A stretch of 60,000 nucleotides of DNA from the NCBI RefSeq assembly GCF_964355755.1, contig NC_092678.1, forward strand, positions 4,376,922 to 4,436,921. Reading direction: 5' to 3'. The position numbers were made by a program, and so were the translations under genes. The notes beneath the pieces are model-generated. The model was not told where the DNA came from, searched no databases, and worked only from the letters and a program-made list of their open reading frames with translations. This document shows positions 25,501 to 34,155 of this stretch, piece by piece. Every line of letters begins with the position of its first letter. Within the stretch, counting starts at the first letter, position 1. The DNA comes from Antedon mediterranea. Taxonomy: Eukaryota; Echinodermata; Crinoidea; Comatulida; Antedonidae.

Positions 25501-27948
25501 AGCACCCACCCAAGAAACCTAAAAGTACTTTTTACCACCCATGCTTAACTTGTTTAACCCCTAGACTTATTTAGCTACATCCCGGGTAGGTACTCTGTAT
25601 TTTATAACCCTGGTTGTAAACTTAACCCAAGGTAGGCTTACCCACATCTAAACTGTCCGCTAAAACAATTATAATTACCAATTAGGTAAGTGTTCTTTCG
25701 ATAAAAATTAAATTAGTTTTATTGTATTTCTTTAAGGACCATGAAGGCTTTTGAGTGTTGGATTAAAAAAGGTCGCACAACGACTGACTACAGAGTACCA
25801 TCAGAGATCTGCGTTATGTTCAATGTCTTAAATGATGCTAGAAACCAATCTCTCAAACTCTGTCCACCCAATAGGGATCAAGAAACCGTAAGGATTCGTT
25901 TTAATTTAACCATCAGTAAACCATCTGTCTACACTATTAAACTTTATGTGACAAAAAAATGTGATGAAAAATGATCTCATATTACTACCACATTTGGGCA
26001 CATCACACTTTTTTTTGTACTTGAAAATGGAATAACATTATGAAACACATAATTGTTAACATATTATGTTATTCCGGCCATTTACCAACAAAACCCTTGT
26101 CCTGTAGTACAAAAATGTATTTCTTGTAACTGAATGTTCCATTAATTTCTAGGGGTGTTACTTTTGTGAAAATGGCATTTATTGTCATCCAGATAGTGTA
26201 CATCGCGTAAGTCACTTAGTTAATGCTTCTTTGTTTTATTTGTATACATATATATGTTTTTTTTAGTATCAGTACCACACTCAGATTGAATCTGTAATCC
26301 AAGGGGAGAACAAAAAGATGGTGAATGAACTTGTAACGAAACTTACGCAAGTGCTACGAAACGTCCTAGACAAGTTAGCACGGTATGATGAAGGCACATT
26401 CTTTGCTTCGATTCTATCCTTCACAGTAAGTTTAACCATTTTTAATTGCGATTAATTGTTATTGTCACAAATATCTAATTCTATGTATTTTGATACTATA
26501 ATAAACACTCTGTAATAAAATGCCATCCCATTTGGTCGTAGGCAAATCATAAGAAACTCTACACTTTTCATAACTAATATACGAGGTGTACCGCAAACTT
26601 GATATCACACTATAAGTTAATATTAAGTACAATATTATTTTTCAGAATCCAGGAATGGAACTCGCAGATGCATATGCAGAATTTATCTGTGACAACCTGG
26701 AAGACATAACGGCTAGAACACACGATGATCAATTCTTACTGTGTCTCTACGAAGCTTGGTACACGTCAAATATGAATCTACTTTGTGATTGGCTATCGGA
26801 TAGAATGGAAATACAACTACACATCTATCAACTCAACACACTCCTCAGGATCACTAAGGTTTTTTTTTGTTTAGATTAAATTTATCTCTTGTGCCATGTC
26901 TCTTCTCTATCCTTCCTTATCCTTTCCCGCTTCCCCACCCAACTCTCCTCCTTACACTATTCCACGTCCATCCTCCACACATTCTTGTAACGCTGAAAAG
27001 AGATGAGTCATATTCTCAAATAAAAGAATCATTTTTTACTGTAACTGTATGAACATCCTGTATGTAATTGGCAAATGCCTGTTGGATGTAGAATTGAAAT
27101 AAAGTAAATAACAACGTTATACCATATACTTTGTGCCTAGCCAACTGCACAGATGAGCCTAGACAAGAAATTGTGTTGGAAAATTAAAGAAAATCATTTG
27201 TATACAGTAGAATAATAAATTGATTGATTGAAAATAATTGATCTGTTGATGTACTCGCACAATAGGATATTTATTTATACCCTATGTTGTAAAATATGTG
27301 TCTGACTCGCATCTTATATTATCCTTCAATGAACCGTATCAACACGAGGTAGAGTTTAGAGTTCAAAGTTCAACGAGCAAGCCGCCACTTGTTGCTTGCC
27401 ACAGCCCAGCATAGTTTTTATTAATATAAGTAAGTTCATAATTCGGTTCATTGAGGGTGAACTTGGTCAAATTATTTTCCGTACACAAGTTTAAATCTTA
27501 CTGTATGTTACATTTGAAGTCATTCAATGTCTCAGCGATTTTCTTAGAGATGTGACTCAATTTGTCTGTAATTTACTTAAGGCTAGGCTTAATTAATAAC
27601 ACTGTATTGTTTTGTCATATTTGACATTATATTGTAGCATCTTCTATAGCTGTATTAGTCTATAAAGTTAGTTTATAGTGTGTGTTATCTTTAGGCCTAG
27701 CTAGCTTCCTGACTACTTGAAAATGTTTGCGTTACGCGTCTATTTCGTTTTTATTTTATTAGAAAATGTACACGGACATGGAACTCCATTGCGTGGCAGA
27801 GAAGATACTGAATAGTCGAACGTACGAGACCATCAAGCAACGCTTGCAGGTTGAAGAAGCGACGGCGTCCGTCATGCAAGGCGAAGGCAAAATAGTCTAC
27901 AACGGATTCTCAAAAAAGAATGATTCAGATGACGAAGATGATGATTAA
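2839..27948 (+). CDS. CADPS: Calcium-dependent secretion activator (CAPS), complete, 22 coding exons
   Basis: Exons: 2839-3654, 9685-9765, 9968-10125, 10344-10437, 11324-11445, 11641-11889, 12157-12223, 12588-12696, 13045-13248, 13640-13776, 14184-14371, 15296-15397, 15735-15798, 17210-17333, 19432-19541, 23889-24045, 24785-24926, 25276-25431, 25737-25887, 26267-26425, 26646-26858, 27763-27948. All borders are GT-AG and the phases agree throughout, giving 1262 residues (vertebrate CADPS about 1300-1350). CAPS is a cytosolic protein that primes dense-core and synaptic vesicles for calcium-triggered fusion, binding PIP2 and SNAREs. Order: Ser/acidic N-terminus (1-85), conserved block from [11 protein letters not shown] (about residue 94), C2 (about 372-495), PH (about 505-610), CAPS/Munc13-homology region (about 640-1200) and an acidic tail (DSDDEDDD). 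The start is the first ATG, with family-like MLxSSSSE. No equivalent of a roughly 12-residue vertebrate linker between exons 20 and 21 was seen; it may be an alternative microexon or absent. Confidence 0.96.
4026..4082. repeat. 57-bp near-perfect palindrome
   Basis: The arms read CTAATAGTGGGTTCAT and its complement ATGAACCCACTATTAG, continuing inward to CAGGCTGG/CCAGCCT with essentially no loop. It would extrude as a hairpin or cruciform. No flanking duplication was recognised, so it may be a relic of an inverted element end. Confidence 0.9.
5515..7095. repeat. Dispersed-repeat-like region with diverged internal tandem repeat of about 355 bp
   Basis: The stretch 5830-6130 is unusually rich in CpG for this window (repeated gcgc and cgcg words). 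Two diverged copies of about 355 bp follow, near 6170-6525 and 6526-6880. Each has the order: ctc-TCAGAAT, GGTGACC, TTATTATG-AAGC, TAGATAT, TGATATCAT or TGACGTCAT, ATGGCCA, GAGCGC, TTGCTCAATT, ATTATCTTTC. Two perfect TGACGTCA palindromes (CRE-type) occur at 6285-6292 and 6462-6469. A shared word ATGATCACCTAT lies near both edges (5537 and 7049). No coding potential was seen; probably an old mobile element without recognisable ends. Confidence 0.5.
8005..8135. repeat. Local tandem duplication, period about 76 bp
   Basis: The segment CTCGAGAACGATGATATTGA, continuing through CTGTGTAATTTTCG, at about 8022 recurs almost unchanged at about 8098 (CTCGAGTACG variant). The flanks are CpG-containing and include GTGATTGGTTGA, which resembles sequence near MITE ends in other animals; no such element could be delimited here. 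Confidence 0.7.
8693..8877. repeat. 185-bp foldback (inverted-repeat) element
   Basis: Long arms pair from the outside in: CAGATATTG with CAATATCTG, GGTTAAATATAAGATTTGAC with its complement, then GGGAATGATATTAAGTTC with its complement. A loop of about 50 bases remains (8760-8812), itself partly palindromic (TATATATTTCCC and GGGAAATATATA). This is typical of a non-autonomous foldback or MITE insertion. No transposase is present and no superfamily is assigned. Confidence 0.85.
9167..9599. mobile_element. MITE family A, copy 1, with expanded 21-bp satellite core
   Basis: The left end (TAAGCCTTGTCTACACTGTC) and right end (GATAGTGTAGACAGAGCTTT) are the inverted termini of a MITE family found eight times in this window. 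Normally the interior holds one or two copies of a 21-bp word of the form ATCAcTACCATATTTgGgCA. Here it is expanded to about 15 units (9231-9551: alternating ATCACCACC and ATCATTACC versions followed by ATATTTAGCCAT), two of them 24 bases long. The array is open in several frames but not coding. Confidence 0.9.
10344..11889 (+). other. CADPS: CADPS C2-domain coding block (exons 4-6)
   Basis: Exons 4-6 encode residues 352-507. The C2 domain begins around [20 protein letters not shown], continues through [33 protein letters not shown] and [12 protein letters not shown], and ends near [16 protein letters not shown]. In CAPS proteins this C2 lies directly before the PH domain and takes part in calcium-dependent membrane and self association. 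The introns between these exons carry the CpG-rich element at 10516-11288. Confidence 0.85.
10516..11288. mobile_element. Probable non-autonomous element with AGTCGCGTG inverted ends and GACA arrays
   Basis: The outer ends carry AGTCGCGTG (10518) and its complement CACGCGACT (about 11275-11283). Just inside each end lies the same-orientation block GCATAGTGATACCGGACCGA, then short (GACA)n/(GACC)n arrays, then CCGACATAGTGAACTATA (10531-10631 and 11198-11266). The middle is CpG-rich (gcgcgc around 10805-10940), unlike its AT-rich surroundings. It sits in CADPS intron 4, about 35 bases before exon 5. No open frame resembling a transposase was seen; the superfamily is unknown. Confidence 0.6.
12157..13248 (+). 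other. CADPS: CADPS PH-domain coding block (exons 7-9)
   Basis: Residues about 505-610 form the pleckstrin-homology domain. It shows a basic strand [13 protein letters not shown] (phosphoinositide-binding surface in the family), [43 protein letters not shown] and the closing helix [13 protein letters not shown]. Exon 9 is taken from 13045 after acceptor gttttag. The open frame runs on upstream to 12891, but that part lacks family similarity and is intronic. In CAPS this domain binds PI(4,5)P2 at the plasma membrane. Confidence 0.88.
13299..13436. mobile_element. MITE family A, copy 2 (138 bp, intact)
   Basis: Both ends are present (TAAGCTCTGTCTACACTATC and GATAGTGTAGACAGAGCTTA), with sub-terminal inverted TTTATGTGACAAAAAATGTG / CACATTTTTGTTGTCACTTAA arms. 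The interior has one AAATATAGTAGTGAT word. It lies 50 bases after the exon 9 donor of CADPS. The target duplication is TA or TTAA; this cannot be decided from one copy. Confidence 0.9.
13491..13590. mobile_element. MITE family B, truncated copy
   Basis: TCATGTCAAAATTATTCTAA, then a GCAGTTGCTGCAGTAACTAC core and TATGAGGCAGTCACTGCAA match, in the opposite orientation, one half of the complete copy at 21626-21790. Confidence 0.7.
14372..15295. other. CADPS intron 11, no gene or repeat recognised
   Basis: AT-rich intron of 924 bases with only short homopolymers; no coding or mobile sequence was identified. The intron before it (13777-14183) is likewise unremarkable. Confidence 0.7.
15813..16480. 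mobile_element. 668-bp hAT-like non-autonomous transposon with perfect 8-bp target duplication
   Basis: AACACATT flanks both sides (15805-15812 and 16481-16488), an 8-bp target duplication as made by hAT-type transposases. The inverted ends are CCCGGG followed by a run of G, then GTCA; the right end mirrors this as TGAC, a C run and CCCGGG. The interior repeats GGTAGCACAAGTGTGGGAAA (15896 and 15931) and is richer in GC and CpG than the surroundings. It begins right after the intact GTAAGT donor of CADPS exon 13 (15799-15804). The internal open frame on the minus strand has no recognisable transposase. Confidence 0.85.
16544..16642. repeat. Inverted repeat of 31-base arms, CADPS intron 13
   Basis: TTATCTGTGGCTGCGACA on the left pairs with TGTCGCAGCCAGACATAA on the right, extended inward by CAGTTCGA/TCGAACAG with few mismatches around a GC-rich loop of about 36 bases. 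It could be a small MITE or part of a larger element. The open frames across it have no match I recognise and no counterpart in CADPS proteins. Confidence 0.75.
16748..17175. mobile_element. MITE family A, copy 3, split by a SINE
   Basis: The left end TTAAGCTCTGTCTACACTAT and interior AAATATGGTAGTGATATGAA are followed by the right sub-terminal arm GTTTGATAGT. The terminal TAGACAGAGCTTTA appears only at 17162-17175, because a tRNA-derived SINE lies between. The right end stops 34 bases before CADPS exon 14. Confidence 0.88.
16841..17157 (+). mobile_element. tRNA-derived SINE (family 1), nested in a MITE
   Basis: The head resembles a tRNA gene with an RNA polymerase III A box TGGCCGAGCGG (from 16849) and B box GGTTCGAGGCT (16903-16913). 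A tRNA-unrelated body follows (GGTCCAGTGTACACAA, GAGTAGGGGTTTACCCC), ending in an A-rich (AAAC)n tail at 17138-17157. The serine/leucine-like A-box word suggests its origin. Head, body and tail order argues against a functional tRNA gene. A second copy lies at 57687-57905. Confidence 0.85.
18262..18350 (+). mobile_element. Degenerate SINE family 1 body fragment
   Basis: TGTGTACGAAATCAGTACAT, AAGATGAGTAGGGCACAC and AGTATAAATATATCACA follow the same order as the body of the SINE at 16841-17157 (GTGCAC, AGTACATC, GACGAGTAGGGG, GTATTAGTACATCACA). Head and tail are missing. Confidence 0.4.
18415..19123. mobile_element. 709-bp DNA transposon relic with TGTTCGTA inverted ends (Harbinger-like?)
   Basis: The left end GGGCCTGTTCGTAGGGGTTG continues with AAAATACCAGCTTATT. 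It matches the complement of the right end, AAGGTCATGTTCGTACGGTG followed by GTTAAAATAAGCGCTTAATT. TA flanks both sides. The interior is GC- and CpG-richer than the host and holds a 98-codon minus-strand frame (18601-18897) with a basic Arg/Pro stretch ([15 protein letters not shown]) that weakly recalls the N-terminal part of PIF/Harbinger nucleases; no catalytic DDE region is visible. It sits in CADPS intron 14. Confidence 0.6.
21076..21269. promoter_or_regulatory. Cluster of four perfect octamer (POU) motifs in CADPS intron 15
   Basis: ATGCAAAT occurs at 21076-21083, 21127-21134 and 21262-21269, and its complement ATTTGCAT at 21116-21123. Between them lies a palindrome GTTGTTTACAT / ATGTAAACAAC (21229-21260). 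Octamers are bound by POU-domain factors, several of which act in neurons and neurosecretory cells. An enhancer role is inference; a diverged repeat could also produce the pattern. Confidence 0.4.
21626..21790. mobile_element. MITE family B, complete copy (about 165 bp)
   Basis: The left end GATCATTTCAAAATGATTCT, then ACTGCAGTAACTA, is inverted at the right as TAGTTATTGCAGTAACTGCA, then GTAGAATATTTTTGACATGA. The interior has GTGGGTAATCATGCACACTA and TTGCAGTGACTGCCTCATAA. The truncated copy at 13491-13590 matches its right half in reverse. Confidence 0.8.
23637..23778. repeat. Perfect 71-bp tandem duplication
   Basis: Two identical head-to-tail copies begin at GGTTGGAAGTACACACC (23637 and 23708) and end with AGCAGCTAGTGACT. 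Identity suggests a recent event or an assembly artefact. It lies 110 bases before CADPS exon 16. Confidence 0.95.
24254..24652. repeat. GC-rich 46-bp minisatellite in CADPS intron 16
   Basis: The unit alternates GGCCACCCCCCTCRGCCCTA and GGCACCCCACTCAGCCCTAC halves, joined by CAGTA or CA. About nine units span 400 bases, with the second half alone repeated near the right end (24570-24635). This is the most C-rich stretch of the intron. Confidence 0.93.
25088..25250 (+). mobile_element. tRNA-derived SINE head (family 2), degenerate
   Basis: The A-box-like TGGTCTAATGGTTAGGA (25093) and B-box-like GTGTTCGACCC (25137-25147) are spaced as in a tRNA, but the acceptor arms cannot pair. A body follows that ends just before CADPS exon 18 (CACCTAGTGGTGGTTTATCC). 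Confidence 0.6.
25924..26021. mobile_element. MITE family A, copy 4, right end missing
   Basis: The left part TCTGTCTACACTATTAAACT and the arm TTTATGTGACAAAAAAATGTG are clear, followed by the 21-bp core ATTACTACCACATTTGGGCA and CATCACACTTTTTTTTGT. The closing GTAGACAGAGCTT is absent. It starts 37 bases after CADPS exon 19. Confidence 0.8.
26859..27762. other. CADPS intron 21, no gene seen
   Basis: It starts with a T run right after the donor, then a pyrimidine-rich stretch (26885-26985). TAGAATTGAAATAAAGTAAA near 27090 resembles TATTTGAAATAAAATAAATG near 23594, perhaps a shared retroposon tail. Nothing coding was recognised. Confidence 0.6.
27763..27948 (+). other. CADPS: CADPS last coding exon
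   Basis: It encodes the family-typical end: [21 protein letters not shown], then a short linker and an acidic tail DSDDEDDD before TAA. In CAPS the C-terminal region is linked to dense-core vesicle association. It depends on removal of intron 21, whose donor is weak. Confidence 0.9.
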
Positions 27949-28049
27949 GATTATTACTATGTATCGTGTTTTCCATCTCGTCCAATCAAAAGACCCCTAT
28001 CATCTTCCCCACTTTTTTAGACCAACTTCTATTAAAAGTAAAGAAAATG

Positions 28050-28525
28050 TATATGGTGTTCAATAGAACATAAACCTAGTCATATTGTTATAACTAGAGA
28101 TACTATGTTCAATAGAACATAAACCCAGTCATATTGTTATAACTAGAGATACTATGTTCAATAGAACATAAACCCAGTCATATTGTTATAACTAGAGATA
28201 CTATGTTCACTGGAACATAAACCCAGTCATATTGTTATAACTAGAGATACTATGTTCAATAGAACATAAACCCAGTCATATTGTTATAACTAGAGATACT
28301 ATGTTCAATAGAACATAAACCCAGTCATATTGTTATAACTAGAGATACTATGTTCAATAGAACATAAACCCAGTCATATTGTTATAACTAGAGATACTAT
28401 GTTCAATAGAACATAAACCCAGTCATATTGTTATAACTAGAGATACTATGTTCAATAGAACATAAACCCAGTCATATTGTTATAACTAGAGATACTATGT
28501 TCAATGGAACATAAACCCAGTCATA
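28050..28525. repeat. 49-bp tandem array downstream of the CADPS stop, each unit with a hairpin
   Basis: About ten units of period 49 start at 28058 with nearly identical sequence; single changes include CACTGGAAC in one unit. Every complete unit contains TATGTTC-AATA-GAACATA, a perfect 7-bp inverted repeat with a 4-base loop. Starting 100 bases after the stop codon, the array is probably within the 3' UTR, where it would form a series of RNA hairpins. Confidence 0.93.
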
Positions 28526-31500
28526 TGAATTGTGTTACAATTATATCATGGAATCCTTTGAAATTAATATTACACATTCCTGAGCCTTAGTGCATGTTCT
28601 GTATTATTTATTGTTACCCTACAAACAAAAATAGTGCACAACATGCAACTGCTGTGTTACATATAATTTTAATATTTTTTGGAAATATCTTAACTATTAT
28701 AATACTCCATGCTGATATGGAGTATTATTACAATATGGATCTTTTGATTTGCAATGACCGATGTCCTAATACCTATGCATTCATGTGTTCTTGGTCATCA
28801 CCCTAGAAGCTTTGTCGAATACAGTGGAGAAGCATGTTCCAATTTCCCTGTATGCTCACAATGACCTTTATTATTTCTAGGTCATCGGTCATCGTAACTC
28901 GTTTTGACCGAATCTGTACTTTTAACTTGTTACACATACCCTAACGTAATCAATTTGTGTTCTATGAAAAATGTATGAAAAATTGAGTGCAATGTTTAAT
29001 TATTAATAATAGGAAATCACTAATGAAGCGTGCTAATGAAAAGAGCAGTGACTGTGATAAATATAAACACATAATATAAACTTCCTTCTGTATTTATACA
29101 ATTTATTAACATTGGATTTTTAAAATTGAATATTTAGAATTTAAAACGTAAATTATTTAACATATGTTTCTAACAATGCATCTCATATATTTATGTGCAA
29201 TTTTTGTTTCTTTATTGAATAAATTCTAACAATGTATTTTAAGCAATTGTATTTCAACATGAATAACACATCAAAATGAACTGTGACCTTTGTATAAAGC
29301 AATCAGTAATATAATAGATATTATAGATTATCAATGTAATACATAATTGTATTAAATTCCGAGTATCTACTAAAATACTAAATACTAAAATAAAATATTT
29401 TAACAGGAGAGAAAATGTAAAAGCGGGCAGCTACCGCCTTTACTGTTTACTTATTATAAATCTATATATTGATATAAAAGTAAAGTCAAGCATAGACATT
29501 CCCCATACTATTATATAATATTATGATATAATAAATATTCAAAGTACATTCCCAACATAAATGGACCACAAATACTATTCCAATCGAGTATTTCTTTTTT
29601 CTTTTTTCGTCTTTGATGCGTTAATCCAACAATATGAGATTATTCTGTCTATTTTATGCAATTGTTGCTCGCTATGGTCACATTTTAAAATATATATATA
29701 TATATATATAATAGTTTTTAATTGTTAGGAATCTATTGCATATTTCTCCGACTATTACCATTCCTATTTTGCATTATTATTGTTTGAAAATAAAATTGTA
29801 AATAGTTAAAATTATCTCAGTGAAACAGACACATTTTTAAGTTATTCAAATATATGAGTTTAAAGTATGGAAACTAACGTTTAAAACAGTGATATACTAT
29901 ATATATATTATTGTGTTTACATTTTTGAATTGATAGTATATGGTGAAGAAATTTAGTTATTTGAATGAATTTCATAATAGAAACTACAGTACCTTAAATA
30001 ATGCAATTAAATGTCATGTAAAAATCCACATTTTTCCTAAAAATAAAAGATGGAAAACTTATTTATTAAAATTATATTCAGGGTATGAATTTGAATACCC
30101 CTGTGAACCATTTTGCCAATTACCACACCTCGTCCCTTAACTCAGCATTACTGCCAAACATACTCCACCCCATACCTAGTCTAAACCCCTTGACTGATGT
30201 AACTGCCCATCAAAGTGTGCATAACCATTGCACTTTGTTATACGGTACCCCTACACCCTCCCTCTTAATACTTATCATGATGTACATTGTATAATATACT
30301 ATCTAGTTTGATATTGAAAAATCAGCACTTAATATGTAGATAACACTAGTAATGCTAAGTCACGCTCATATTCTGGTTTTAATCAAACATAGTAAAACCT
30401 GATTGGGATTCTACATAGTTGTTTCCGTAGCATGTTATTGGTTTAAATCTGAGGGGTTTAATTCAGTAAAAGGATTTTCTCGATAGCCAAAAACAACATG
30501 TGTTTAGTTTATTAATTCTGTTGAAGATAATAATTACTCTAACATATTGTGCATCCGTATTATCGATGATGATCTGGTCAATGCACTGACTAAATAAAAA
30601 TATATTTATTTTTTAGTACTTTTGACATTTATAGAGATAAATTAAAAACTGAACCATTTATTTTTCAATTAAATGACATTGATTGGACAAATTGCAGTGT
30701 TTGATTGACACTTTCTGAAAATGGGCGTGGCTTAGCAGTTTATTGTAGTTGATTTCTTTGTAAGTTAAACCTTGGCAATAATAATTATCATAGATGTTTA
30801 TATACTGTAATAGTGACTGTGTTTTGTAATACTTCAGTAATTAACATAATTTATGACAACTTTATATCATTTATTGACGGTAGACTTTTGTAGCATTGGC
30901 AGCTATAATGCAGTTCAAACATAATGCAAATAATATATTTAGATTCGCTGTTGCATGGTATATAGTTAAGTTGAGAATCGTTTTAGTTTTTATTGTACTG
31001 TGTAGCATGTTTTTTTATTATCTTGTGATCAATAAAGATCATCATCGTTGCTATTATCAATATTATAATCATCAACACATTATTATTCGTAAGTTACAAA
31101 GCAAAGACAATTTTTCTGCTAAGACAGTTTGATAAATAAGATTAAGTTATTTGCTTAAGCACTTCTTAAATATTTCAGCTTAAGCAAAAATTTAAGCAAA
31201 TATTGATAAATGCCAACCCAGGCCAATAGGTTGCAATACAAATTCACTTTCAGTTTTTCCTATACCTTTATAACTGCACATGAACTAACAATTCTATACA
31301 TAATCATGGATAGAGTAAAAACAAATGAAAATATTATATATTTAATATTAGAATTTATTATTTAATCATTTTTTTGTGCTTAGCTTCTATTCAATTATAT
31401 GCTGTATACTTCATAATAGTATTACACTTGCTATTACCATTTATCGTTGATATTAATAATTGTGCAAAAGTCTTCGTGCATAGTGAGAAGATAGTATGAT

Positions 31501-32094
31501 TCTATCATGTGCAATTAAACAAGTTTCGTGCTAAATAAAAATGATAGAAATGTACATCAGTTTTTCATATGTGATTTGTATGATTGTCATAATATTGTGA
31601 CAAAGACTGGCGGAAGAATGGTTGAAGAGACGATTTTATATAGCTGCTGCCTTTTTAAAAATCATAGATTGAAATAGCTAAAATTTAATCTTTTTAAAAT
31701 GAAATTAAGCGGTTGATTTATTAAAATATTGTTTGAGTAATGTTGACTAAATACTGTTTATAAAAAGGAACATGCCAAGTAATTTCATACTGTGGAAGTA
31801 TGTACTATTATCAGACAGATCCTAACCTAAGAATTTCTAAAGTTGTAGCCAAAACATGGTATTGTTCACCTATGATACGTTTTTCTGGTATGCCCTTTTT
31901 CCTGTGTTTCACCTTCCAAACGGGGCCTGAACCAACTCGTCACCCTTTCCCCATGATTTTAACTCATTTGCATTTTACAGATGACGCATGTAGCTGACTA
32001 GATAGGTGAAATTGCCAACCAAGCCACCTGTACAACAAGATAATCGAAAAAAATAAGAAGTAAGTTTGTTCATTCATTTGCGATCCTACGGTTG

Positions 32095-32200
32095 ATTTTT
32101 ATTTATTTATTTATTTATTAACAATATTTAACCAGGGTGGCCCAATCAGTCAAAAAGACTGGTCTCCCTTGGGGCCCTGGGTACAATAGTACATTTTAAA
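32095..32200. mobile_element. Dispersed-element fragment beside a (TTTA)n tract
   Basis: A (TTTA)n run at 32099-32117 is followed by TTAACCAGGGTGGCCCAATC, AAGACTGGTCTCCC and TTGGGGCCCTGGGTACAATA. The compact GC-rich block next to a simple A/T tract looks like the 3' end of a retroposon read in reverse. The family is not identified. Confidence 0.4.
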
Positions 32201-32403
32201 CTAAAATATAAAAATAACAGTAACACAATAAAACTTAAACTACAGTAATGCCTTAAAGTTACTTTTGAAAACATTTAAATTACTTGACCACTTAGTTTGT
32301 ATATAATTTGTGTTATTGTCAAAAATGTTAGTTTCTAATGAATTTGGTATTATATATTACACATTATTTTAACTGAAATTTGCTTCAAGATTGAGGCAGT
32401 TTT

Positions 32404-32830
32404 AACCGAACACCCTATCACCATTAAACATATAAGCTATGCTGCTAACACAAAACATGCACCTTTGAACCATCTTTTACAGTTCCACCGAACACCCTAT
32501 CACCCTTAAACATATAAGTTACGCTGCTAACACAAAACATGCACCTTTAAACCATCTTTCTTTTACAGTTCCACCAAACTCCCTATCACCATTAAACATA
32601 TAAGCTACGCTGCTAACACAAAACATGCACCTTTAAACCATATTTTACAGTTCCAACGAACACCCTATCACCATTAAACATATAAGTTACGCTGCTAACA
32701 CAAAACATGCACCTTTAAACCATCTTTCTTTTACAGTTCCACCAAACTCTCTATCAGCATTAAACATATAAGCTACGCTGCTAACACAAAACATGCACTT
32801 TTGAACCATCTTTTACAGTTCCACCAACAA
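32404..32830. repeat. Tandem array with alternating 82- and 86-bp units
   Basis: Unit starts (ACCGAACACC or ACCAAACTCC) fall at 32405, 32487, 32573, 32655 and 32741, with spacings 82, 86, 82, 86. The 4-base difference is CTTT before TTTTACAGTTCC. This is a higher-order unit of 168 bp repeated about 2.5 times. It is preceded at 32391 by TTGAGGCAGTTTTAAC, which also forms the arms of the foldback at 45779-45902. Confidence 0.9.
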
Positions 32831-34155
32831 TATTAACAATTTGCGTAGTTAAAACAGTTTGTTAACATGAATGCAATCCTGCTAGTAGTATCCTTGTATA
32901 AAATTACAACTACTAATAAAAGATACAGTATTGTCATGTCGTTAAAATGGCCAATAAACTGTTGTACGCATTGCCTCAATAATGGGTTATAAAATATATA
33001 TTACACACAAGGTAGATAGTTTTACTACATTATTATTTTTTAATATTAATAGAACTTGCACTTTGTGAGAGGTCATTAGAAATTAAATCAATCACGCACG
33101 TTGTGTAACTTTCCCTATACCCTCGGGAATTTGCTAAGCTAATTTATCGCTAACAAATTTAATATGCATCTACTCTTGACCCAAATACGATTAAGTCTTG
33201 TCGTTATCATAAACCCCTCCTGGGGTATAAATGCACCACAGAAATTTCATTTACAAATAGCCATAAATTATCTAAATTTGTAACTTTATTGCAAAATATA
33301 GTGTGAGGCAACATTATAAAAGTAAAAAAAATGTGTTATTTTATGTTAATACTACTGTTCTTGAAGTGATTTTCATTGAAATTGTTGACGTGGACAGCCT
33401 AAAAAATGTATTAAATCCCAAAACATGATTCAGTTTTGTTTCCCAATGGGAGAGGGCAATGATAAGCCTCTTACGAGGAGTTGCTTAAAGAACTTTCAAC
33501 CAATTAACAGATAATTTACAATCATTGTAATCATGTGTTTTCCGCCAGTATCCCAGTTTTTTTGCAACAACACACAACACACTTAATTGCTGGATTAAAA
33601 AAAAAATGTCAATACCTGTTGTAATATAACGCACATAAAATTTACAAAAGATATTCCAATTATTTACAAATAAATTACAATCAGAATAAAATTAATGAAT
33701 ATATTCTACCCATTGATATTATGGAATATTCCTTTACTTTTGATTGGTTGAGTTTAGAACATAGCCCCTCCCCTTTTGATATACCAATGGGGATTATGAT
33801 TGCATTGGATTTCTGAACGGCATATGCATACATGAATGAGCACATTAGCATAATCCCTGCAGCTAGAAATTGACTACTACTATCAATAGTCTAACAACTC
33901 ATAGCTCTCACACTATCATACGAGCTGCTTATTAAGGCCACTAGAGAATAAAAATCAATGATTCTACTGCTGCTGCATTTACTGCTAAAGGATATACGCA
34001 AGCAATAAACTGTTTGAATTTTACTTCTATGGAAATGCTGTTATTGAATAAATCTTGCTACTGAAATATCGCTAGGAGAAAATAAAAGAAGACCGCATGG
34101 TCTTAGCAGGAGAATGATAACTTTTGAGATGCGGACACTGAACTAAGGATTAAGA

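Larger units (their letters stand above)
13640..26858 (+). other. CADPS: CADPS Munc13-homology region (exons 10-21)
   Basis: Exons 10-21 encode residues about 634-1201, the region that contains the MUN-like (MHD) helical bundle needed for SNARE interaction and vesicle priming. Recognisable conserved stretches are [138 protein letters not shown] and [13 protein letters not shown]. The exon 21 donor is weak (AAG|GTTTTT). Confidence 0.85.
27949..34155. other. CADPS 3' flank and intergenic region to CACNA2D
   Basis: It includes the CADPS 3' UTR; the polyadenylation site is not determined (an AATAAA occurs near 29217). Listed separately are the 49-bp array, the fragment near 32.1 kb and the 82/86-bp array. 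A (TA)n tract lies at 29690-29711. A 78-codon frame at 30896-31132 has one hydrophobic segment but no recognised family; it is left as non-coding. Confidence 0.7.

Noticed and set aside
28050-28525. CRISPR-like array
   Set aside because: Units are contiguous 49-bp tandem copies with no variable spacers, in an animal genome. The same applies to 53397-53900, 24254-24652 and 32404-32830.
30896-31132. 78-codon frame with one hydrophobic segment between the two large genes
   Set aside because: It has the shape of a type II membrane anchor, but no family motif, no downstream exon and an AT-driven composition.
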